Assembly (NCBI GenBank): GCA_014647715.1
Contig: BMPS01000004.1
Location: 83,420-147,419 of the forward strand
From: Streptomyces cinereus
GTDB lineage: Bacteria > Pseudomonadota > Gammaproteobacteria > Pseudomonadales > Moraxellaceae
Direction of reading: 5' to 3'
Length of the DNA: 64,000 nucleotides
Shown: positions 53,770-62,899 of the stretch, piece by piece
How positions within the stretch are numbered: position 1 is the first letter of the stretch
Layout: the number at the start of each line of letters is the position of its first letter
The notes under the pieces: generated by a model
Told to the model about the DNA's origin: nothing
Database searches by the model: none
The model's input: only the letters and a program-made list of their open reading frames with translations
Made by a program: the position numbers and the translations under genes

Positions 53770-55923
53770 ATGAAAGTAGTCATCAGTGATGGCATCGAAT
53801 ACGCCCTAAATCTTAATTATCGTACCATCGATATTGAATCGACCGACTATACCAATATTGCAGCGATTGTGGTCACGATGACAGACTTGCCGCGCGTTTA
53901 TCAAGATATTGAAGATTTGGGTTTTGCCATTCCGATATTTGTGGCGATTGAATATGGCGATGTAGTCCCTGATGAATGGCTACCCAATGTGTATGGTGTG
54001 CTAGAGCTGGCAGATGATCAAAAGTTTTATAACGGACAATTGGTCAATGCGGCAGCGGCGGATTACATCGCCACGCTCGATCCGCCTTTTTTCCAAGCTT
54101 TGATGGACTACACCGACTATGGCAATGCGGCGTTTGACTGTCCTGGGCACCAAGGCGGACAGTTTTTTCGTAAGCATCCTTCTGGCAGACGCTTTTATTT
54201 ATACTTTGGGGAAACGCTATTTCGTGCCGACTCCTGTAATGCCGATGTCCGTCTTGGCGATTTGCTAATTCATGAAGGCCCAGCTTTTGAGGCACAAGCG
54301 CATGCGGCGAAAGTGTTTAATGCGGATAAAACCTACTTTGTGCTCAACGGTACTTCCTCTTCCAATAAAATTGCGATTGGTGCCTTAGTGGCGCATGGTG
54401 ATTTGGTGCTGTTTGACCGTAACAATCACAAATCTGTGTACCAAGGCGCCTTAACCATGGCAGGTGGTACGCCTGTGTATTTAGAGACCGACCGCAATGC
54501 TTATGGTTTGATTGGCGGCATTCCTGCCCATTGTTTTGAGGAAGCCGAAATCCGTGAGCGCATTCGTGAAGTTGCGCCCGACAAAGCCGATGATGCTCGC
54601 CCATTTCGCTTGGCGGTAATTCAGCTGGGCACGTATGATGGCACTATTTATAACGCCCGCCAAGTGGTGGATCGCATCGGGCATCTATGTGACTATATTT
54701 TGTTTGACAGTGCTTGGGTGGGTTATGAGCAGTTTATCCCGATGATGCGTGATTGCTCGCCACTGCTGCTTGAGCTGGGTGAAAATGATCCTGGAATTTT
54801 GGTCACCCAATCGGTACACAAGCAACAAGCGGGCTTTTCTCAAGCCTCACAAATCCATAAAAAGGACAACCATATCAGCGGGCAAGCGCGTTATGTCAAT
54901 CATAAACGCTTTAACAACTCGTTTATGATGCACGTGTCGACCTCGCCGTTTTACCCGTTGTTTGCCTCACTTGATGTCAATGCCAAAATGCATGAAGGTA
55001 AAGCCGGTCAGCGCATGTGGCATGAGTGTGTCATCGGTGGTATCGAAGCACGTAAAATGCTGCTAGACACTTGTACCATGATTTTGCCGTTTGTTCCGCC
55101 TACAGTAGATGGGCAAGCTTGGCAAGACTACGATACCGAAACCATTGCCCATGATATTCGTTTCTTCCGCTTTGAGGCAGGGGCGCGTTGGCATGATTTT
55201 CAGCATTATGCCGATGACCAATACTTTATCGACCCCTGTAAATTGCTACTGACCACGCCAGGCATTGATATGCAAACGGGCGAGTATGAAGCGACAGGGA
55301 TTCCTGCCGCGATTTTGGCGCATTATCTGCGTGAAAGCTCGGTCATTCCAGAAAAAGCCGATTTAAACTCAATTTTATTCTTACTGACGCCTGCCGAAAC
55401 CTTGGCAAAATTCCAGCACTTGGTCGCCCGTATTGTCAGTTTTGAAAAGCACATTCGCGAAAACAGCCCCGTCACCCAAGTGTTGCCGACACTGGCTAAG
55501 GCATATCCGCAGTACCGCAAACTGACCATCAATGAGCTGTGCCAACTGATGCATAACTTCTATGCCAAGCATCAGCTGAACAAACGACAAAAACAAATGT
55601 TTGAGCGCGAACATCGTCCCAAGGTTGCTATAAGCGCGTTTGATGCTCATAACGCTTTTATCCGTAATGAGGTTGAGCTGGTTGCGCTAACAGAAATTCG
55701 CGGACGGGTAGCGATGGAAGGTGCGCTGCCGTATCCACCAGGGGTGTACTGTATTGTACCTGGGGAAGTGTGGGATGGGGCAGTGCTGGACTACTTCTTG
55801 GCATTGCAAGAAGGGGTTAATCGCTTGCCAGGCTTTGAGCCAGAAGTGCAGGGCGTGTACTGGGAGTATGACGACCAAGGTAAAAAGATTGCCTATGCTT
55901 ATGTGTTAAAACAGTCTCGCTAA
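53770..55923 (+). CDS. Ornithine decarboxylase, PLP-dependent (SpeC/SpeF type)
   Basis: A 717-aa fold-type I decarboxylase. After a wing-like N-terminal domain, FFRKHPSGRRFY and NADVRLGDLLIHEGPAF lead into the PLP domain with NGTSSSNKIA and QSVHKQQAGFSQAS, which holds the PLP lysine. It ends VPGEVWDGAVLDYFLALQEGVNRLPGFEPEVQGVY, very like E. coli SpeC/SpeF. It converts ornithine to putrescine. I start it at 53770 with AAGGA upstream. No potE antiporter follows, which favours a biosynthetic role. Confidence 0.9.
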   Translation: MKVVISDGIEYALNLNYRTIDIESTDYTNIAAIVVTMTDLPRVYQDIEDLGFAIPIFVAIEYGDVVPDEWLPNVYGVLELADDQKFYNGQLVNAAAADYIATLDPPFFQALMDYTDYGNAAFDCPGHQGGQFFRKHPSGRRFYLYFGETLFRADSCNADVRLGDLLIHEGPAFEAQAHAAKVFNADKTYFVLNGTSSSNKIAIGALVAHGDLVLFDRNNHKSVYQGALTMAGGTPVYLETDRNAYGLIGGIPAHCFEEAEIRERIREVAPDKADDARPFRLAVIQLGTYDGTIYNARQVVDRIGHLCDYILFDSAWVGYEQFIPMMRDCSPLLLELGENDPGILVTQSVHKQQAGFSQASQIHKKDNHISGQARYVNHKRFNNSFMMHVSTSPFYPLFASLDVNAKMHEGKAGQRMWHECVIGGIEARKMLLDTCTMILPFVPPTVDGQAWQDYDTETIAHDIRFFRFEAGARWHDFQHYADDQYFIDPCKLLLTTPGIDMQTGEYEATGIPAAILAHYLRESSVIPEKADLNSILFLLTPAETLAKFQHLVARIVSFEKHIRENSPVTQVLPTLAKAYPQYRKLTINELCQLMHNFYAKHQLNKRQKQMFEREHRPKVAISAFDAHNAFIRNEVELVALTEIRGRVAMEGALPYPPGVYCIVPGEVWDGAVLDYFLALQEGVNRLPGFEPEVQGVYWEYDDQGKKIAYAYVLKQSR

Positions 55924-56245
55924 ATTTGATTGACGGTTTTTGATTCATAGGCTTTGATTGACAGACTTTGATTGAAAAAGCCTAATGCTTGATAAACTCA
56001 GTCGCTTGATTGTGTTTATCGCTTTTAACATTTTTGTCACTGTTATCATTGAGGGTGAGCAGCTTGATAGCCGCGAGCGTTGGTGAAGTCTATATTTGGC
56101 GCGTTTGCAGCAGTAACCAATGGCGCAAAAATTGGTCTGTGTAGATGGGTGCGATGTTATTTAATTAAATGATAATCATTATTATTTACATTATCAATCT
56201 ATTATTGGATAATGACGGCTCAATTTTTTAAGAGGCAGTCAAACA
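55924..56245. other. 322-nt gap with short repeats and a Fur box
   Basis: No gene was seen. TTTGATTGAC occurs in two to three imperfect copies at about 55924-55975. The right part is AT-rich and holds the Fur box given separately. Confidence 0.5.
56168..56187 (+). promoter_or_regulatory. Fur box upstream of the PepSY-type gene
   Basis: AATGATAATCATTATTATTT closely follows the Fur consensus (GATAATGATAATCATTATC). It lies about 60 nt before the start of the membrane protein gene at 56246, so iron repression is likely. Confidence 0.75.
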
Positions 56246-56758
56246 ATGACAATGAAAGATTTTCGTATCTACATGAGGCTTGGGCACCGCTATGTTGGAT
56301 TCTTTATGGTTGGCATTATGCTGGTCTATTCACTCAGTGGCATGTTGCTAGTATTTCGCGACACTGATTTTTTAAAATCTTCAAAAACTGTCAAGCAAGT
56401 CGTGGCAACCAATCTTGATGAGAAAAATTTAGCCAAAACCCTAAAAATGAAAAACATCGATTTTAGGGAGCAGCAGGGTGATATACAGCTTTTTAAAGAT
56501 GGACAGTACAATGTTAAAACCGGTGAGGTGACTTATACCAGCAAAAAACTGCCTGTGGTATTAGATAAAATGGTGAATTTTCATAAAGCCCCGTCAAAGG
56601 GCAGTATGGGCGGATTGAATACATTATTTGGGTTGTCGTTACTATTTTTTGTGCTATCGAGTTTCTTTTTATTTGCCCCAAGTTCAAAAATCTTTAAACG
56701 TGGTTTGGCGTTTGTTGCCGTTGGGGCGGTGTTGTCGGTGATTTTGTTGATGTTGTAA
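56246..56758 (+). CDS. PepSY-associated TM-type membrane protein
   Basis: A 170-aa protein: TM helix at about 16-37, a periplasmic segment of about 85 residues, and two TM helices at about 123-143 and 149-170. The RLGHRYVGFFMVGIMLVYSLSGMLL start and FHKAPSKG before the second helix match PepSY-associated transmembrane proteins, many of which work with siderophore uptake or ferric reduction. A Fur box upstream supports an iron role. No receptor gene is adjacent. Confidence 0.75.
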   Translation: MTMKDFRIYMRLGHRYVGFFMVGIMLVYSLSGMLLVFRDTDFLKSSKTVKQVVATNLDEKNLAKTLKMKNIDFREQQGDIQLFKDGQYNVKTGEVTYTSKKLPVVLDKMVNFHKAPSKGSMGGLNTLFGLSLLFFVLSSFFLFAPSSKIFKRGLAFVAVGAVLSVILLML

Positions 56759-56759
56759 A

Positions 56760-57398
56760 TTACCCTAACAAAAAGTTTTTTAGCAGGGTTTTGGCGCCTT
56801 CGGTGGCGAAGGATTCTGGGTGATATTGCACCCCTTGAATCGGATAGTCACGGTGGCGGATGCCCATGATTTCATCGCCTGCTAGACTGGCATCTCTGAG
56901 GTTTTTATCACTATGTTGCTCACTAGATACCACGCTGGTCACTACCAAACAATCGGGGAGTGAGGCGGCGTCGACCATCAGTGAATGATAACGCATGATG
57001 TCAAGCTGCTGTGGTAAACCTTGATACACGCCTTGACCATCGTGGCGAATCGGTGACGTCTTGCCATGCATGGGCACATTGGCTCGCACCACTTGACCAC
57101 CAAAAAAATGTGCAATGCCCTGCATGCCAAGACACACGCCCAGCAGCGGTATGGTTTTGCCAAGCTCAGTAATGACGTCGCCACACACACCAAAATACGC
57201 AGGGTCATCGGGCGAGCCAGGACCGGGCGAGATGATAATGCGGTCAGGATTCATGGCTTTGATATCCGCTAAGCTAATCTCATTATTGCGTTTGACAATC
57301 ACGTTGAAAGGCTGATTGTCTGCGGCTAAAATCTCACCAATATATTGGTATAAGTTAAAGGTAAAAGAATCGTAGTTATCAATAATTAACACTTGCAT
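56760..57398 (-). CDS. trpG: Anthranilate synthase glutamine amidotransferase subunit
   Basis: A 212-aa class I amidotransferase: VLIIDNYDSFTFNLYQYIGE, IISPGPGSPDDPAYFG, LLGVCLGMQGIAHFFGG with the catalytic Cys, and VQYHPESFATEGA with His and Glu. It feeds ammonia to TrpE and, as a PabA-type protein, may serve PabB too. The ATG at 57398 follows AGAG. The gene follows trpE with a 127-nt gap in the same orientation. Confidence 0.9.
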   Translation of the reverse strand: MQVLIIDNYDSFTFNLYQYIGEILAADNQPFNVIVKRNNEISLADIKAMNPDRIIISPGPGSPDDPAYFGVCGDVITELGKTIPLLGVCLGMQGIAHFFGGQVVRANVPMHGKTSPIRHDGQGVYQGLPQQLDIMRYHSLMVDAASLPDCLVVTSVVSSEQHSDKNLRDASLAGDEIMGIRHRDYPIQGVQYHPESFATEGAKTLLKNFLLG

Positions 57399-57525
57399 AG
57401 TCAACTCTAAAAATAGGTTTGGCGGTTATTCTAAACGTTTAAAATACTGCTGATGTCCCTTGCTATCATACCAATCCATCATAACCCTTGTCTGTCTTAA
57501 GCTATCGTTATGATTAAAAACTAGC

Positions 57526-58947
57526 TTACGGCGTAGGCAGCACTGGCGCAAAATTGGACAGTACAACTTTCATCGCAGACAGTTTTCGTACAATTTCTTC
57601 ATACTCATCTTCAGGATTGGAGTCATATACATTGCCGCCGCAAGTTTGCGCATACGCTTTTTCGCCATTGATAAACAGCGAGCGAATCGGAATAGCAAAA
57701 ATACAGTCCCCATTAAAACAAAACTGACCGAGTGCGCCACCATACGCCCCACGGCCATCTGGCTCAAGTTTATTGATAATTTTCATCGCTTCGATTTTGG
57801 GTGCGCCCGATAGCGTGCCTGCGGGAAAATTACTGGCAAGCGCGGTGAACATATCATGATTAGGGTCAAGAATACCGACGATTTCACTGGAGATATGCTG
57901 GACATGTGAAAAGCGCTTGATATCCATTAAGTTACGCACTTTTACCGTGCCAAAGCGTGCCACCCGCCCGATATCATTACGATGTAAGTCCACCAACATA
58001 TTATGTTCGGCGATTTCTTTGGGGTCATTGAGCAAGGCGCGCGCTAATTGGCGATCTTCGGTTTCATCCTTGCCGCGCTTGGTGGTGCCCGCCAGTGGGA
58101 AGGTTTCCATCTCACCATTGCGCAATCGGAACAACAACTCAGGCGATGCGCCGATGATTTTTTGGGCGCCAAATTTAACATAGTACATATGCGGTGACGG
58201 GTTGACTTCGCGCAGTTTACTATAAATTGGCATGCTATCGCCTTGGATGCGATAATGCGACTTGAAACCCACTTCACATTGGAAAATCAGCCCAGCTTTA
58301 ATGTCTTCTTTGACTTTCATCACTGCTGTCGCATGTTGCTCGCGGTTCATCCCATCGCCCAAATGCTCAGCAGTGGGCTGCGTATAGTCAGGCGAAATAG
58401 CGGTCAATAATGACTTGATTTCGTCAATACGATTGCTTTGGTGGTCGGTATCGTAATAATAATAAAAAATTTCACCGGTCATCTTATCAAGGCTTAAACC
58501 ATCTAAGTACACCCCGAATTTGAACGGCTCGAAATCATCACTGGTTTGAATATTCAGGGTCGGCTCGAAAAAATTGACACTATCAAATCCCAAAAAACCG
58601 ACCAATCCGCCGGTATGGCTACGTGAAATCACATGCTGTGGGGTGATTTCGCGCAGTAGTTGGTAAGGATTGTCACAGGTATAATCCGTGCTTTCCCCCG
58701 TGCGATTGTTGATAATAGTCAAGGTATGGCGATCTTTTGCCAACACCGTCATCGCAGGGTCAAAGCCGATGGCATGATGACGTGAGATATAGCTTTCTTC
58801 GCCCAACGATTCCAGTAAAAAACAGGTAGCGTATTTGGCTTCGATGCGTTTAAAGAGTTCAAAAAAATCAATGTCTTGTGCAAGTTTAATCAGGCTTGGT
58901 TTGCTGGCAAGGGCGATTTTGGGCGGTTTGGCGTGTGTAGTCATCAT
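57526..58947 (-). CDS. trpE: Anthranilate synthase component I
   Basis: A 473-aa chorismate-binding enzyme. The N-terminal FLLESLGEE block corresponds to the LLES tryptophan feedback site of TrpE, which favours TrpE over PabB. The catalytic half has GLIFQCEVGFKSHYR, SPELLFRLRNGEMETFPLAGTTKRG, HNMLVDLHRNDIGRV and FPAGTLSGAPKIEAM. It makes anthranilate from chorismate. The start overlaps the end of a 16-bp repeat array and lacks a normal ribosome site; a second ATG is the next codon. A TrpR-type operator lies about 105 nt upstream. Confidence 0.88.
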   Translation of the reverse strand: MMTTHAKPPKIALASKPSLIKLAQDIDFFELFKRIEAKYATCFLLESLGEESYISRHHAIGFDPAMTVLAKDRHTLTIINNRTGESTDYTCDNPYQLLREITPQHVISRSHTGGLVGFLGFDSVNFFEPTLNIQTSDDFEPFKFGVYLDGLSLDKMTGEIFYYYYDTDHQSNRIDEIKSLLTAISPDYTQPTAEHLGDGMNREQHATAVMKVKEDIKAGLIFQCEVGFKSHYRIQGDSMPIYSKLREVNPSPHMYYVKFGAQKIIGASPELLFRLRNGEMETFPLAGTTKRGKDETEDRQLARALLNDPKEIAEHNMLVDLHRNDIGRVARFGTVKVRNLMDIKRFSHVQHISSEIVGILDPNHDMFTALASNFPAGTLSGAPKIEAMKIINKLEPDGRGAYGGALGQFCFNGDCIFAIPIRSLFINGEKAYAQTCGGNVYDSNPEDEYEEIVRKLSAMKVVLSNFAPVLPTP

Positions 58948-59042
58948 AGTGTCTTAGATTTATAGTGTCTTAAATTTATAGTGTCCTAAATTTACAGTAG
59001 CTTAAATTTATAGCGGCTTAAATTTACCCTATCTTAAATTTT
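58947..59042. repeat. Six 16-bp tandem repeats in the trpE leader
   Basis: Six adjacent 16-bp units like TAGTGTCTTAAATTTA at 58947, 58963, 58979, 58995, 59011 and 59027. The left three are nearly identical and the right three more diverged. On the minus strand they fill the 5' leader between the promoter and the ATG, and the last unit supplies part of the start codon. Confidence 0.92.
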
Positions 59043-59050
59043 AATTAATG

Positions 59051-59104
59051 TTTCAGTGTTCTAGTATGATGATACATTGTAATCAGATTAACCCTTGCTT
59101 GCAA
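59051..59104 (-). promoter_or_regulatory. trpE promoter with putative TrpR operator A
   Basis: On the minus strand, -35 TTGCAA (59099-59104), 17-bp spacer, -10 TACAAT (59076-59081). The 31 bp at 59051-59081, from the -10 across the start point, match site B before trpR at 27 of 31 positions in the same orientation. Each has GTAT-N4-ATAC and ACTAG cores. Confidence 0.8.
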
Positions 59105-59230
59105 CTCTTTTATGGCTTGACAGTTATTTTCTCACGAATTTTCATCGCCCTTCTAATCACCCCAAAGTATGTCACCCCAAAGTATGCTACTGTGATAGGC
59201 TTATTTACGCTTGAAGCCATTGTCACAAAT

Positions 59231-59527
59231 TTATAGGTTCAAATGACTCAGATTTGGCAATAATTGGTTGATATCATGTTGACCATACGCTTTGGCGCCC
59301 CGTGATACGGTCGCAATTCCCACCCCCAAGCGCTCAGCGATTTCGCGTTGTGGTAGCGCTTGCTGAAACAAGGCAAAAATCTGAATGCGGTTGGCGATTT
59401 CTTTTTGTTCTTTTTCAGTCAGTAGCGCTGCCAAAATTTCGCGGATAAAGTCACTATCATCGGTTTGGCTCAGTAGCTCAACCAAATAATCATAGGCGGG
59501 TAGGGATGATGGCGAAGTGTGCGGCAT
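59231..59527 (-). CDS. trpR: Trp operon repressor
   Basis: A 98-aa protein of the TrpR family. LAALLTEKEQKEIANRIQIF precedes the helix-turn-helix LPQREIAERLGVGIATVSRGAKAYG, which parallels the SQREL...GAGIATITRGS region of E. coli TrpR. With bound tryptophan it represses trp genes. I start it at the ATG at 59527, because the likely -10 and operator lie at 59564-59594 and exclude earlier ATGs. It lies 283 bp upstream of trpE in the same orientation. Confidence 0.9.
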   Translation of the reverse strand: MPHTSPSSLPAYDYLVELLSQTDDSDFIREILAALLTEKEQKEIANRIQIFALFQQALPQREIAERLGVGIATVSRGAKAYGQHDINQLLPNLSHLNL

Positions 59528-59563
59528 AGTAGTTTTTTTGAGTAGAAGATAACAAGTAAAGCA

Positions 59564-59617
59564 TTTCAATGTTCTAGTATAGTGATACATTTTACGAAGT
59601 TTAGCCAGTGAACTCAA
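59564..59617 (-). promoter_or_regulatory. trpR promoter with putative TrpR operator B
   Basis: On the minus strand, -35 TTGAGT (59612-59617), 17-bp spacer, -10 TAAAAT (59589-59594). The operator-like 31 bp at 59564-59594 overlap the -10 exactly as at trpE, which implies autoregulation. Confidence 0.8.
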
Positions 59618-59984
59618 TCGATTTTTATCCCTTTAGAAAACTAAAGAGAGGCGAGGAATGGTTACTTTTGATTACAAAAGCGCAAATAACTGAATATTTA
59701 ATCAAAGCTTAATCGACACAAAGTCGCTTTAGCGTGGTTATACAATGTGGTTATAATAAAATTGCTTAGTTAAAAATCTAAGTGAGTTTATTAATTATAA
59801 ATAATGACTATCAGTCATAGTTACTATAACCGCGCCGTTATCTTTAGTTATTGTGTAGCAGTCTTAATGGGCAATTAAGAATGGGCAGTTAAGGTCAATG
59901 TCAAAGGGTAGCAACGCGGTTTAAAGAGTTAGTTAACGCTAATGTTATTCAACACTAGTTTTATTCAAAATAGGGCGCTTCATT
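59618..59984. other. 367-nt region upstream of the oleate hydratase gene
   Basis: No gene was seen. It is AT-rich, with several TATAAT-like boxes (for example 59752-59757) and the perfect palindrome listed separately. Confidence 0.4.
59804..59818 (+). promoter_or_regulatory. Palindrome upstream of oleate hydratase, possible operator
   Basis: ATGACT-ATC-AGTCAT, a perfect 6-3-6 inverted repeat of the size bound by TetR-type regulators, just after a TATAAA box at 59796. No regulator gene is adjacent. Confidence 0.4.
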
Positions 59985-61973
59985 ATGACAACCAACGCTA
60001 AGAACAACAGTGAATTTTTGAACAATCTGGTTTTTAAAAAGGTCGATCATCAGCCACAGCGGGCGGATTATCAATCTAATCAACCTGGCAATTCGATGCC
60101 GTTTAGCGATGCCCGAGGTAACTATCAGCGTAATATCGGTTTTGATACCGGACGGTTTAAAGACAGTAAAGTCTATATTGTCGGCGGCGGTATTGGCGGG
60201 TTGGCAGCGGCGTATTATTTTATCCGAGATGCCCATATCCCAGGCGAGAACATTACCTTTTTAGAAGAACTAGCGGTGCAAGGCGGCTCACTTGATGGCG
60301 CTGGTAATGCCAAAGACGGTTATATCATGCGGGGCGGTCGCGAGATGATTACCACCTACGAGAATTTTTGGGATATGTTCCAAGATATACCTGCGCTAGA
60401 GCTACCAGAGCCTTATTCAGTGCTTGATGAATACCGCCTGATCAATGACAATGACCCCAACTATTCTAAAGCACGGTTGATTCATAACAAAGGCGAAATC
60501 AAAGATTTTCACAAGTTTAATCTTAGCAAAGCCGACCAACTTGCCATTGTTCGCTTATTACTAAAAAATCAAGACGAACTCGATGATCTCACCATTGAAG
60601 ATTACTTTAGCCAAAGTTTTTTGGACAGTAATTTTTGGACGCTATGGCGTAGTATGTTTGCTTTTGAAAACTGGCATAGCTTACTTGAGTGCAAACTTTA
60701 CATGCACCGGTTTTTGGAAGCCTTAGATGGCATCAAAGATATGTCGACCCTGTTATTTGCCAAATACAACCAATATGACAGCTTTGTGGTACCTGCGCAA
60801 AAATTTTTAATCAATAAAGGCGTCAACCTACAAAGTGACACGTTAGTCACAGCGGTTGATTTTGAGCAGCAAGGCGACAAAAAAATTGTTAAAGGGCTGA
60901 AAACCACCCAACAAGGTCAACAAGTCCATATCCCTGTATGGGACAATGATTTTGTGATTATTACCACAGGGTCAATGACGGAAGATACACGCTATGGCAC
61001 CAGTGACACTGCGCCTGATATCCGTCTAACTGATGATAACATGGGAAAAACGAAAGGCTGGGTACTGTGGAATGACCTTGCCAAACAATCGCCAGTGTTT
61101 GGTCGTCCAGAAAAGTTTAACCGCCATGTACCCAAATCTGCCTGGATGTCAGCAACATTAACCTGCAAAGACTCGGCGCTTTTACGCAAAATCAGCGAAA
61201 AATACTGCGTCAATCCGCCGCTATCAGGCAAAACAGTTACAGGCGGTATTGTTACCATCACCGATTCCAACTGGCTTATGAGCTTTACTATTAACCGCCA
61301 ACCGCAATTTCCTGACCAACCCAAAGACGTGGTGGTGATATGGGTGTATGGGCTATTGATGGATAAAAAAGGCAACTACGTGCCAAAAACCATGCCAGAA
61401 TGTACGGGGCATGAAATTGTGACGGAGCTACTATACCACCTAGATTTGCTCGAGCAAAAAGATGATATTTTAGCCAATACCATCGCTAACACCGCCTATA
61501 TGCCCTATATCACTTCGATGTTTATGCCACGTGCCAAAGGCGACCGTCCACAAATCGTACCCGAAGGCTGCACCAATTTAGGTCTCATCGGTCAATTTGT
61601 TGAAACCAACAACGATGTGGTGTTCACCGTTGAAACTTCGGTACGCTCGGCGCGTGTCGCGGTGTACACCCTAACAGATTGTAATAAGCAAGTGCCTGAT
61701 ATCGTGCCAACCCAATACGATATTCGCAACATGCTCCGCTCTGCCAGTACACTCAACGATGACCAAGGCTTCATCGGCGAAGGCATACTGCGCCGAGTGC
61801 TCGCCAATACCTATTATGAGCACATCTTGCCGCCTGTCGCCAAAAAAGCGCACAAAGACAGCTCCTTGATGCAGACGCTTGCCGAGCAATTTGAAGTAGT
61901 CAAAGCCTTTTGGCATAAAGAAGGCCATAAAGACGAGCAAAAAGATAAGCAAAAAGCGCAGGATAAAAAATAA
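59985..61973 (+). CDS. ohyA: Oleate hydratase
   Basis: A 662-aa FAD protein of the myosin-cross-reactive-antigen family. [21 protein letters not shown] near residue 57 is the FAD fold, then [37 protein letters not shown] and [22 protein letters not shown]. It adds water to the cis-9 double bond of oleate to give 10-hydroxystearate, which helps detoxify fatty acids. The C-terminal 25 residues are a Lys/Asp/Glu-rich tail. It ends at a good terminator. Confidence 0.95.
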   Translation: MTTNAKNNSEFLNNLVFKKVDHQPQRADYQSNQPGNSMPFSDARGNYQRNIGFDTGRFKDSKVYIVGGGIGGLAAAYYFIRDAHIPGENITFLEELAVQGGSLDGAGNAKDGYIMRGGREMITTYENFWDMFQDIPALELPEPYSVLDEYRLINDNDPNYSKARLIHNKGEIKDFHKFNLSKADQLAIVRLLLKNQDELDDLTIEDYFSQSFLDSNFWTLWRSMFAFENWHSLLECKLYMHRFLEALDGIKDMSTLLFAKYNQYDSFVVPAQKFLINKGVNLQSDTLVTAVDFEQQGDKKIVKGLKTTQQGQQVHIPVWDNDFVIITTGSMTEDTRYGTSDTAPDIRLTDDNMGKTKGWVLWNDLAKQSPVFGRPEKFNRHVPKSAWMSATLTCKDSALLRKISEKYCVNPPLSGKTVTGGIVTITDSNWLMSFTINRQPQFPDQPKDVVVIWVYGLLMDKKGNYVPKTMPECTGHEIVTELLYHLDLLEQKDDILANTIANTAYMPYITSMFMPRAKGDRPQIVPEGCTNLGLIGQFVETNNDVVFTVETSVRSARVAVYTLTDCNKQVPDIVPTQYDIRNMLRSASTLNDDQGFIGEGILRRVLANTYYEHILPPVAKKAHKDSSLMQTLAEQFEVVKAFWHKEGHKDEQKDKQKAQDKK

Positions 61974-62001
61974 GCTTTGATAAACATTTGTCCTCAAACC
62001 G

Positions 62002-62034
62002 AAAAATCCTCCTGCCGTCAGGGGGATTTTTTAT
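62002..62034 (+). terminator. Terminator after oleate hydratase
   Basis: AATCCTCCTG-CCGT-CAGGGGGATT stem (one G-U) followed by TTTTTT. Confidence 0.85.
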
Positions 62035-62128
62035 CAGCAAAATTTCCTTTGCGCCTAAAAACCCTATTTCGTAAAACGGTGGTTTCAAGTATATTAAAGC
62101 TAAAATTACACATCATAAGGAACAAGTG

Positions 62129-62767
62129 ATGAAACTATATACCATGAATGCCCCGCCAAATCCGCGCAAGGTCGACTTATTGTTAAAAGTCAAAGAGCTT
62201 GATATCAATGATATTCATAATTTACAAGTCATCAACGTGGATATTGGCAAAAATGAGCAAAACTCACCGGAGTTTTTGGCGGTCAATCCACTGGGGCTGT
62301 TGCCTGTATTAGTGCTTGATGATGGCACTGTGCTTAACGATTCACACGCCATTTGTGAGTATCTGGATATTCGACTCGCAGGCAATGGTAAGCAAGTGAT
62401 GGGCTCAGATCCTATACAGCGCGCCAAAATCACCGCGATGTCACGCAATGCGGAGTTTCATGTGCTGTATAACATGATGCTGGCTTTCCAGCATGGGCAT
62501 CCATCTCGCGCGTCGGTGGGCAACCAAGTACCTGGTATGGCAGAAGAGAGCATCAACCGCGTCAAAAAAGCATTGCCGTACTTTGACAAGCTATTATCGA
62601 GTCACAAATACTTGCTCGGTGATCGACTTACCTTCGCTGATATCGTGTTGTATGTTGGCTTGGATTTTGGGCGAGTGATGAAGTTTAATCCCAAAGATGC
62701 CAGTGTGGTGGGTGACCATGTGGCACGTTTTTATGCGCAAATGAATGAGCGTTTTGGTAAAAAATAA
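62129..62767 (+). CDS. Glutathione S-transferase family protein
   Basis: A 212-aa protein. The thioredoxin-like N-terminal domain starts MKLYTMNAPPNPRKVDLLLKVK and has the NPLGLLPVLVLDDGTVLNDSHAICEYL block, with the cis-Pro and the glutathione-binding Asp-Ser pair. A helical C-terminal domain has YLLGDRLTFADIVLYVGLDF. The substrate is unknown. The ATG at 62129 follows AAGGAA; a GTG lies one codon earlier. Confidence 0.9.
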   Translation: MKLYTMNAPPNPRKVDLLLKVKELDINDIHNLQVINVDIGKNEQNSPEFLAVNPLGLLPVLVLDDGTVLNDSHAICEYLDIRLAGNGKQVMGSDPIQRAKITAMSRNAEFHVLYNMMLAFQHGHPSRASVGNQVPGMAEESINRVKKALPYFDKLLSSHKYLLGDRLTFADIVLYVGLDFGRVMKFNPKDASVVGDHVARFYAQMNERFGKK

Positions 62768-62784
62768 CGGTTGTTGAGATAAAG

Positions 62785-62811
62785 AAGGGCAAACTAGATG
62801 CCCTTTTTTTA
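62785..62811 (+). terminator. Terminator after the GST gene
   Basis: AAGGGCA / TGCCCTT stem with a T-run. Confidence 0.82.
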
Positions 62812-62899
62812 TTTGTAGTGGTCATTGCTTTTATCCACCGTTTCTATTTACTGCTTTTATGCCTAGTTTTTTTCAATAGCGCTAGCGTTGTCATTAAGA

